From Excoecaria cochinchinensis (taxonomy: Eukaryota > Streptophyta > Magnoliopsida > Malpighiales > Euphorbiaceae): DNA of 64,000 nt. Below the pieces are notes generated by a model, which had not been told where the DNA came from, searched no databases, and saw only the letters and a list, made by a program, of their open reading frames with translations. Of the stretch, positions 56,464 through 64,000 are shown piece by piece. Each line of letters starts with the position of its first letter. Positions within the stretch are counted from its first letter, which is position 1. The stretch lies in the NCBI GenBank assembly GCA_947683425.1, contig CANTUQ010000035.1:3829001-3893000 (forward strand), written 5' to 3'. The translations under genes and the position numbers were made by a program.

Positions 56464-57000
56464 TTCCCTCCCTCTTTAGAAAAGATTCGTCCTCGAATCT
56501 TCGTCTTCTTCAAGTTGGGAATTGGCACTTGTAGAATAAATTCATCTTCATATAAGATCTTCTGAACAGGTGGAAATAAAATGAATGCTTCTTCAGCAAA
56601 GAACTCATCATGTTCCTGCAAGTTAACATAAACATTAGGAAAAACATGGTTATTTAATGCATCATTTTCGTTCTAATCATGGTTCTTTTCTTCCTCCATG
56701 TTCAATTCAGCCTCCTTGAGCACTACAGGATCAGTCATAACATATTGATCTCCAATCTCAATTACACTATCTTCTTCCTTTTTACAATCTTCTTCCTTTT
56801 TACTCAAACAGTCGACAACATCCTTACTTTCACTTATATCCTCCTCATTTACAACCTCATCAGCATATAAATCTAAAGCATCTCTTTCAGCTTCACAAAC
56901 AATTTCTTTGACAATAACTTCCTCTTCTTTCCTTCTTTCCTCTTGTTTTATATACGTACTTAGTAGTCCAGAAAGTTGTTTAAACTGCAATTCCATATTT
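56464..57000 (-). pseudogene. Family B acidic ORF (B3 copy)
   Basis: Same protein as in B1 and B2: FKQLSGLLSTYIKQEERRKE, acidic middle, HVFPNVYVNLQEHDEFF, AFILFPPVQKILYEDEF, FSKEGGND. A TAG at about 56673 (GATCAG to GATTAG) splits it; reading continues in the same frame across the purine tract into the LTR. A single copy here, so the duplication in B2 is private to B2. Confidence 0.8.
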
Positions 57001-57699
57001 TTAAAATCTTCATTTTTGCTCCAGTTTGAACAACTCTTGTTGTTGGAATTTGAGAATGACCTTGCTACCCTTCTTTGTTTCTATTGCCTCTCCACCTTAA
57101 TGGCAATGTTCACTAAGTTCTCCATTTTTCCATAATGTTGCAATTTAACTACATCCGCAATTTCTTTATTCAAACCTCCTAGAAACCAAGCCATTATTAC
57201 CTCTTCCTCCTCTTCTATGTTAGCTTTGATCAATAGCATCTCCATCTTCTTGTGATAATCTTCTACTGATCTAGCTCCTTGCACTAGCCTATGCAACCTC
57301 TGATGTAGCTCCCTAAAGTAGTGTGAAGGTACAAATATTTTCCTCATGGCCTCATTCATATCCTCCCAACTACTAATAGGATGTCTCCTCATCTTCCTTC
57401 TGCCCATATTCAATTGATCCCACAAAAACAAAGTATAGTCATTGAATTCTACAGCTGCAATCTTCACTTTCTTTTCTCTGAGTACCTGTTACAATAAAAA
57501 ATCATCTCAACCTTTCTTTCCCACTCCAAGTACTCTTCTGTATTGTTTTGGCCTTTAAATGGAGGAATCTTGAGTTTGATGTTTCCCAAGTTCCCATCTA
57601 TCTTTGCATTAGTTTCCTCTTCCTCTTCATCATCAAAATCATGCACCACATGTTCTTGAATAATTCGGCCTCTCCTTGCTGCCCTTCTAGGTATATTAG
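57001..57699 (-). pseudogene. gag of B3
   Basis: Capsid block ([67 protein letters not shown]). A one-base shift near 57470 separates it into two frames; TAG after KVERQ as in B2. The N-terminus is cut by copia. Confidence 0.8.
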
Positions 57700-59591
57700 T
57701 GATGGAATGTGTCATGGTATGTAGATAACGCAGCGAAAAAATATCAAAAACGATCATACACATCAAACAATTCCATAACAAGAATCGAAACATGCACTTT
57801 TAGGGTTTTAAAACTTACAACTTTAGATGCTCTTAAGACTTGGATTTGATAATGATCAGCAACCAGGATGATATAATCCACCTTAGATCTTGATCACCAC
57901 AGCCAAGGAACAGCCTTTACGCCACTCCTCTCTATGTTCACACACACTATCAAGCAAAGCTTAAAACCGAGATTTCTAGCTCTCAACTTTAGGTATTGTG
58001 TAATGGCAATGATTAAAGCTACAAGATTTTATCTTGTACTTTCTTTGGGTGCTTCTAATGCCTAATAACCCAAGCAAGCAAGGAAGGTCCTTCTCCTTGA
58101 GTATCTCGGCCAAGAGAAAACTTAGAGAGAATAAGATGTGTTTCACGCAAAAACCTAGCCACCACCCTTTTGTTTCTTCTTTTTTTTCTTTTATCTTTTC
58201 TATATTTTGTATATTATCTTTTTGGCAAGTCTTTGATTTGAATTTCAATTACTTTTAGATAATCTGATTCAAACTCAAAATCCTTCCTAAAGATAAGTAA
58301 CACAATTTATTTCAAACTCACTTTTGAATTCAAAATTCAAATTAATTTGAAATATTACCTTAACATATATTTAATCAAATATACAATCACTTAATCATGT
58401 GCTGAAATTCCATTGTATATCATACTTGGAATTTCGGCTAGGACATGGTAATTATTAGGTGATTTAATTTGACTTAAATGCCACTAGGATTTAATACTCA
58501 ATTAACTTAATTGATTTAATTAATCAATTGAAATTAATCCTATGTGGGCCGAATATTTTCTCTCTCATGGACCAAGGTCCAATAACAATTTAAATACCCA
58601 TTACATACATTAATTTGACTTTAATTAAAAGTCCAAATTAATGCCCAATACATTATTTAAATATTTTAAGCCCAATACTTTGTGTGCGATCCTATAGGTC
58701 CATTTAATGTTGGCAATGAATTAATGAATTAATTCAAAGGCTATATATATTCTCTAGAAAGATATTATAGCATTCCAAATTAAATGAAAATGCAAATGGC
58801 ATTTGGTGACCTAATGCAATTTTATATAGTCCCTTACCCATAAATATCAGAATTAATATAAGGCATGGAACTAGTCATCCTTATATGTAAGTTAATTCCT
58901 TTCTTGATATTCCAGTAACACTGAACTCTCAGATAAATAATGGTTACTCATTATTTCATCTCGGTATGGCCATACACTTCTCAGTTCACTGATCAAGTGG
59001 CCGATGATATTTTCTCTCTTATAGAGAGGGGTAATCCCTTCACTTCTCTCATGCTCTCTAACATGAATCAATGCATACCCAAGCATACCCATACTTGTCA
59101 CTCAGTTACGAGCACGTTAGGTGTATGTCAAAGTACACAGTAATTCATAAAGAGTTTCATAGAGATTTTAGGTCTAAGAACTCCGATACAAAACTTGCAT
59201 ATGAGGAACACTTATGACTTGTACCATGTAGTGTTCTCATGTGTGGATCGTATCCAAATACCATGTTATAAACATGTATCTATGATCTCTGATTGACACT
59301 GTTGTCCTTATGATCCGTAAGACAGAACTCAACTAATCAGAGAGAGCATACTAGTCTTAATTCATTTGTTATTCCCATAACAATGACTGACTAGGGATAT
59401 TTAGAATGAAGTCTCATTTGTTTCAAGGTCTTACAACCATGTGCCTCACACATGATAACTTAAACTGAAACAACATTCTTGGATAGTTCTATCAATTGAC
59501 ATGCACAGGAATACAATGGATAAAACAAATGCCTCATTTATTAACTAAAGTGTTTTATAACAATGTATTGGGGCTAGGGCTAACACTAACA
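57700..59591 (-). repeat. 3' LTR of the copia element
   Basis: 1892 bp; on the minus strand TGTTAGTGTTAGCCC ... CACATTCCATCA. No supported gene inside (frames at 57976-59143 are weak). Contains several AAATTCAAATT-like A/T-rich stretches. Confidence 0.85.
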
Positions 59592-59605
59592 ATCTCCCAC
59601 TAGCA
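59592..59605 (-). other. Polypurine tract of the copia element
   Basis: The minus strand reads AGTGCTAGTGGGAGAT, ending at the LTR start and lying just after the polyprotein stop. Confidence 0.7.
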
Positions 59606-62600
59606 CTAGTCCCAATTGGGCATAGCCCTAAGACCGAATGCTCTCAAATGAGCTTCGTGCAGATTTGGGCGCAACTGTTTCGTCAAAGGATCTGCTACAT
59701 TGTCTTCACTTGCTATCTTGCTGACCTTGACGTCCCCACGATCAATGATTTCTCTGATCAGGTGGTACCTCCTGAGTATGTGTTTGGATTTCTGGTGTGA
59801 CCGTGGCTCTTTGGCCTGTGCAATGGCCCCGTTGTTGTCACAAAAAATTTCTAATGGATCTAGGATGCTTGGGACCACTCCTAATCCAGAAATGAAATTT
59901 CTAATCCAAACAGCCTCTTTTGCAGCCTCACTTGCTGCAATATACTCAGATTCTGTAGTTGAGTCGGCAACGGTCTCTTGCTTTGAGCTTCTCCAGCTGA
60001 CAGCAGCACCGTTTAAAATAAAAACGAATCCAGATTGCGATCTTGAGTCCTGAGTGCTGGTTTGAAAAGCAGCATCGGCATAGCCTTGTATGACGAGCTC
60101 TTCCTGACCACCATACACCAAGAAGTGATCCTTAGTCCTTCGTAGGTACTTTAGAATCCCTTTTACAGCAGACCAGTGCTTTTCACCAAGGTCTTGCTGA
60201 AACCTACTGGTTATACTCAGTGCATGAGCAACATCCAACCTAGTACATAACATAGCGTACATGATAGATCCAATAGCAGATGCATATGGGATTCTACTCA
60301 TGTTGTCCCTTTCCTCTTTGGTTTTAGGGCACTGTTCTTTAGTTAAAGGAACTCCCAAAGCCAAAGGTATGTACCCTTTCTTTGAGTCTCCCATACTAAA
60401 ACGCTTTAGTACCTTGTCTATGTACTTATCTTGACTTAGTCCCAATAGCCGATTCGATCTATCTCTGTAGATCCGAATACCAAGTATTGTCTCAGCTTCA
60501 CCTAAGTCTTTCATTGAGAAACATTTCCCCAACCATTGCTTAACCTTTTGCAATGTTGGAATGTCATTCCCAATGAGAAGGATGTCGTCTACATACAGGA
60601 CCAGAAATACTACTATGCTCCCACTAACCTTCTTGTATACACAAGGCTCATCCTCGTTCTTGACGAAGTCAAATTCTTTGACTGCCTCATCAAAACGAAG
60701 ATTCCAACTTCGGGATGCTTGCTTTAATCCATAAATGGATTTCTGAAGCTTGCAAACCTTCTTAGGATGCTTGGGATTGACAAAGCCTTCAGGTTGTGTC
60801 ATATACACATCCTCAAGTAAATTTCCATTAAGGAAAGCAGTTTTGACATCCATTTGCCATATCTCATAATCATGATATGCAGCTATGGCAAGCAAGATCC
60901 TAATGGATTTGAGCATGACTACAGGCGAAAAGGTTTCATCATAGTCTACACCATGTGTTTGTCGAAAACCTTTCGCTACTAGTCTACCTTTGTAGGTCTT
61001 ATCAGCTTTGAGTTTAAATAGCCACTTGCATTCAATTACTTTAGCACCTTGTGGTGGATCAACCAAGGTCCAAACCTGGTTATCGTACATTGATTGCATC
61101 TCGGATTTCATGGCTTCAAGCCAATTTTTTGAGTCTGGGCTTTCAATAGCTTCTCGGTAGGTAGTAGGATCCTCATGATCTACTAACTCAATAGTGTCAC
61201 TGTCAGTGATTAGAAAACCATATCTCTCAATCCCCTGACGTACCCTACCGGACCTTCTAGGTACTTGTGCAATGGGTTCTTGTTCCACAATTGGTTGTGA
61301 ACTTGATCCCATTTCCAACTCATCCTGTATAGGAGTTTGTGGCGTTTGAATTTCTCCAAGTTCTACTTTACTCCCACTGTCTTTCTTGAGAAGGAACTCC
61401 TTTTCCAAGAAAATAGCCTTGCGAGCAACAAATACTTTGTTCTCGGTTTGTGAGTAAAAGTAGTATCCCTTTGTTTCTTTGGGATAACCCACAAATAAGC
61501 AGACAATGGATTTGGACTCTAGTTTGTCAGATGTTAATTTCTTAACATGTGCTTCACAGCCCCAAATCCTGAGAAATGACATATTGGGTTCTTTCCCAGT
61601 CCATACCTTGTATGGTGTCTTTTCAACTGCTTTAGTTGGAATACGGTTTAGTAGAAACGCAACAGTTTCTAATGCATAGCCCCAAAAAGAGACAGGAAGA
61701 TTTGCTTGACTCATCATAGATCGAACCATGTCCAATAGAGTTCGATTTCTCCTTTCGGACACACCATTCCATTGTGGTGTTCCAGGAGGAGTGAGCTGTG
61801 AAATAATACCACACTCCTTTAGATGACAGTCAAACTCTTGGCTTAAATATTCGCCACCTCGATCTGACCGAATGGCTTTTATACTTTTGCCAAGTTGGTT
61901 TTCTACTTCATTTTTAAACACTTTGAATTTCTCAAAAGTTTCAGATTTATGCTTCATTAGATAGACATAGCCATATCTACTGAAGTCATCTGTGAATGTC
62001 ACGAAGTAGCTAAAACCACCTCTGGCTTGTGTACTTAATGGTCCACATAAATCGGTATGTATTAGCTCCAATAAGCCATTAGTCCTCTCACCTTTCTTGT
62101 TAAAAGGACTCTTTGTCATTTTTCCATGCAAACATGGCTCGCATGTATCATAAGATTCTAAGTCAAATGACCCAAGCACTCCAGTTTTGTGGAGTCTTGA
62201 AATGCGTTTTTCGTTTGCATGTCCTAAACGACAATGCCAGAAGTAAGTAGGGTTTAACTCATTTGATTTAACCCTCTTTGTATTAATGTTGTATATGGAC
62301 TCTTTGTTTGATAGATCAAGGATATAAAGGCCATTTTGCAACATGGCATTGCCATATGAAATGCCTTGGCGACGAATATGAGCATTGCCATTTTTAATAA
62401 CAAAATCAAATTCATCCAAATCCAATAATGAAACTGAAATAATGTTTCTGCTCATAGCAGGCACATAATAACAATTTTTCAAAATTAAACAAAGTCCGGA
62501 AGGTAAAGTGAGTTGATAGTCGCCTATCTCCATGGCAGCAACTCGTGCTCCATTCCCCACACGGAGGTCCACTTCATTCTTCCCAAGTAACCTCCTATTT

Positions 62601-63568
62601 CTTAGCCCCTGCACATTTGAACAAATGTTAGAACCACAACCGATATCTAGTACCCAAGTGTTAGAAATAGAAAGGTTAATTTCAACAACAAAAATACCTG
62701 AACTGGATGCCTTGGCTCCATTCTTTTTTTGCTCTTCCTTGAAGAGAGCACAGTTCTTCCTCCAATGCCCTATTTTGTTGCAGTGGAAGCAAGTGCTCTC
62801 GCTCTCCTTGAGCTTTTGTGCCTTGGGCTTGGATTGGGCCTGAGGTGCACTCCCATTTGACTTGAGCCGAGTCAGGTCATTCTTGGGTTTTGCCTTTCCC
62901 TTTCCCTTTCCCTTAGCGGGTCCCTTCTTAATGCCCCCTTGAACCATCAGTACGGGATTGGTCTTTCGAATGTTTTCTTCAGCATTCTTAAGCATCCCAT
63001 GAAGCTCAGTAACTGACTTGTTCATCGCATGCATGTTATAATTCATTACAAATGGATCATAATCATCAGCCAATGATCCTAAAATCAAGTCAGTAGCCAA
63101 TTCCTTTGGTACTTGTACCTCAAGCTTCTCAAGAGTATCAAGATACCCTTTCATCTTGAGTACATGCGTACTAACAGGAGTACCTGCAGCCATCTTACAG
63201 GAAATTAAGGCCTTAGTTGTCACAAACCTCTCGTGACGAGCTTGCTCTTGGAACATCTCCTTTAAGTGCACCATGATCGCATAAGCCTCTTGGTCCATAA
63301 ATTGCTTTTGCAAGTCAGGCACCATAGTGGCTAGCATCAAACAGGTCACATCATTGGAGTCGCTTTTCTTGGTCTCAAAAGTTTCCCTTTGAACCGCAGA
63401 GGCGTTCCTACCAGGTTCTTGAGGCAAGGGTGCATCCAAAACATACGACTTTTTCTCTTGCTTAAGAACTATCCTTAAGTTTCGAGACCAGTCTATGAAA
63501 TTGGTGCCATTCAATTTGTCCTTTTCAAGGACCGATCGCAATGAGAAATTGTTGTTTGAAGATGCCAT
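59606..63568 (-). CDS. Copia Gag-Pol polyprotein, intact frame
   Basis: 1320 codons. Gag about 1-250 (UBN2-type), then a basic Lys/Gly stretch and zinc knuckle C260-C263-H268-C273. Protease motif at 306-316 reads VLDIGCGSNIC: the catalytic D-T/S-G is D308-I309-G310. Integrase zinc region H445-H450-C476-C479 and catalytic D506, D569, E605. RT with D907 and Y992-V-D994-D995. RNase H with D1165, E1206/E1208 and D1244. Ends ADPLTKQLRP ... PNWD. Length and order are those of a full plant copia. The open frame implies recent activity, but the protease change may block processing. Confidence 0.95.
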   Translation of the reverse strand: MASSNNNFSLRSVLEKDKLNGTNFIDWSRNLRIVLKQEKKSYVLDAPLPQEPGRNASAVQRETFETKKSDSNDVTCLMLATMVPDLQKQFMDQEAYAIMVHLKEMFQEQARHERFVTTKALISCKMAAGTPVSTHVLKMKGYLDTLEKLEVQVPKELATDLILGSLADDYDPFVMNYNMHAMNKSVTELHGMLKNAEENIRKTNPVLMVQGGIKKGPAKGKGKGKAKPKNDLTRLKSNGSAPQAQSKPKAQKLKESESTCFHCNKIGHWRKNCALFKEEQKKNGAKASSSGIFVVEINLSISNTWVLDIGCGSNICSNVQGLRNRRLLGKNEVDLRVGNGARVAAMEIGDYQLTLPSGLCLILKNCYYVPAMSRNIISVSLLDLDEFDFVIKNGNAHIRRQGISYGNAMLQNGLYILDLSNKESIYNINTKRVKSNELNPTYFWHCRLGHANEKRISRLHKTGVLGSFDLESYDTCEPCLHGKMTKSPFNKKGERTNGLLELIHTDLCGPLSTQARGGFSYFVTFTDDFSRYGYVYLMKHKSETFEKFKVFKNEVENQLGKSIKAIRSDRGGEYLSQEFDCHLKECGIISQLTPPGTPQWNGVSERRNRTLLDMVRSMMSQANLPVSFWGYALETVAFLLNRIPTKAVEKTPYKVWTGKEPNMSFLRIWGCEAHVKKLTSDKLESKSIVCLFVGYPKETKGYYFYSQTENKVFVARKAIFLEKEFLLKKDSGSKVELGEIQTPQTPIQDELEMGSSSQPIVEQEPIAQVPRRSGRVRQGIERYGFLITDSDTIELVDHEDPTTYREAIESPDSKNWLEAMKSEMQSMYDNQVWTLVDPPQGAKVIECKWLFKLKADKTYKGRLVAKGFRQTHGVDYDETFSPVVMLKSIRILLAIAAYHDYEIWQMDVKTAFLNGNLLEDVYMTQPEGFVNPKHPKKVCKLQKSIYGLKQASRSWNLRFDEAVKEFDFVKNEDEPCVYKKVSGSIVVFLVLYVDDILLIGNDIPTLQKVKQWLGKCFSMKDLGEAETILGIRIYRDRSNRLLGLSQDKYIDKVLKRFSMGDSKKGYIPLALGVPLTKEQCPKTKEERDNMSRIPYASAIGSIMYAMLCTRLDVAHALSITSRFQQDLGEKHWSAVKGILKYLRRTKDHFLVYGGQEELVIQGYADAAFQTSTQDSRSQSGFVFILNGAAVSWRSSKQETVADSTTESEYIAASEAAKEAVWIRNFISGLGVVPSILDPLEIFCDNNGAIAQAKEPRSHQKSKHILRRYHLIREIIDRGDVKVSKIASEDNVADPLTKQLRPNLHEAHLRAFGLRAMPNWD

Positions 63569-64000
63569 TTTTCAATCTACAATAAAATTTAGCAAGATTA
63601 AATGAGGTCTTATTAATAATCCCACAAACCGAATTAATATCCCTTTAAATAATTCGCGTTAGTGATTTAATGTGGGCCAAGATCCACTTTTCACAACAAC
63701 CTTATTAGTCAAGCTGAGCTTGTACACCTAACAAGTTAAGTTACTTAGGTAGGATAACTCCAATCATGACTCGTACATGACTCTTGGATCAAATGGGCTA
63801 ACATCTTAAGATGTTATAGCACAAACCCATTTATTAGTTGCCTAGGTCCGGGCATCCCTTTCCATGTTAAGTCCAACCTACATTCACAACTCATGCCTCA
63901 TAAAGATAATCGGGCGCATCTAGGACTCCTAGTCTACGTTACCGATGATCGATGCCTTGACATGTTTCGAATTAGGAAGGCAACTTTGTGACTTACTATT
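63569..64000 (-). other. Upstream interior of the copia element
   Basis: No ORF and no TGGTATCAGAGC within the window, so the primer site and LTR are further right. Confidence 0.6.

Larger units (their letters stand above)
56464..57699 (-). mobile_element. Element B3 interior, cut by copia
   Basis: Polypurine tract (56477-56464), acidic ORF and gag of the B type. The 5' part is beyond the copia insertion at 57700, outside the window. Confidence 0.85.
57700..64000 (-). mobile_element. Ty1/copia element, 5' LTR beyond the window
   Basis: 3' LTR 57700-59591, purine tract, 1320-codon polyprotein 59606-63568, then at least 432 bp of upstream interior. Order protease-integrase-RT-RNase H is diagnostic of copia. 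Left target pentamer ATTAG (57695-57699); its partner, primer site and 5' LTR lie outside the window. Inserted in the gag of B3, so it is younger than B3. Confidence 0.95.

Noticed and set aside
57976..58258. Overlapping ORFs in the copia LTR
   Set aside because: Both strands are open over the same A/T-rich LTR sequence; no domain and no conservation evidence.

Overview
The window looks like a repeat-dense, probably heterochromatic stretch of a plant (most likely eudicot) nuclear genome. I see no intact host gene, tRNA or rRNA. Nearly all of it is LTR retrotransposons nested in one another, plus one gene-fragment-carrying DNA-transposon-like insertion. Plant origin is shown by chromovirus-type Ty3/gypsy elements primed by initiator tRNA-Met, a Ty1/copia polyprotein, and captured fragments of a plant-type methylcrotonoyl-CoA carboxylase beta gene and a PASTICCINO1-like FKBP gene. 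Species cannot be told from this.

I use working names. Family A is an autonomous-type gypsy (Gag, zinc knuckle, DGG protease, RT, RNase H, integrase, then a basic tail read through the polypurine tract into the LTR). Its LTR starts TGATACGGATCA and ends CCGCATCA. Family B shares A's primer site, polypurine tract, leader, Gag and LTR 3' half, but has a different LTR 5' half (starts TGATGCGTGCAC), no protease/RT/integrase, and an acidic ORF of unknown function in place of pol. Family C has ~2.7-2.8 kb LTRs (TGTAGACACC...GTCTACA) around a 6 kb interior without ORFs (LARD-like). Element T has ~3.95 kb LTRs around a 0.8 kb interior encoding one triple-zinc-knuckle protein.

Layout. 1-4530: a B fragment (-) abutting a B-type element (+). 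4531-5411: piece of another LTR. 5412-9844: 5' half of an A element (-) with a solo B LTR in its gag. 9845-13239: more A fragments (-) with a solo A LTR. 13240-17379: B element (+), cut at its right end. 17380-37876: family C, LTR-interior-LTR preceded by the end of another C interior, with element T (19945-28662) inside the left C LTR. 37877-39920: A LTR fragment (+) and A protease/RT remnant (-). 39921-57699: a B element (-) whose 3' LTR is split by a 7.7 kb gene-fragment-carrying insertion (40366-48021) and by a nearly complete A element (48428-56391, TSD AATTT). Its gag is cut by a copia element (57700 to beyond the window) with an intact 1320-codon polyprotein.

The strongest unusual results are: a 3.26 kb inversion between two oppositely oriented B LTRs, shown by swapped target-site duplications and by the phase of an 11-bp minisatellite; the A/B autonomous/non-autonomous pair with swapped LTR modules and an uncharacterised acidic protein; dense CATGTG arrays in B LTRs and palindromic ACGT arrays in T LTRs; a possible leader intron conserved across A and B; and the two-gene capture. 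Functional claims are inference from motifs and positions only.
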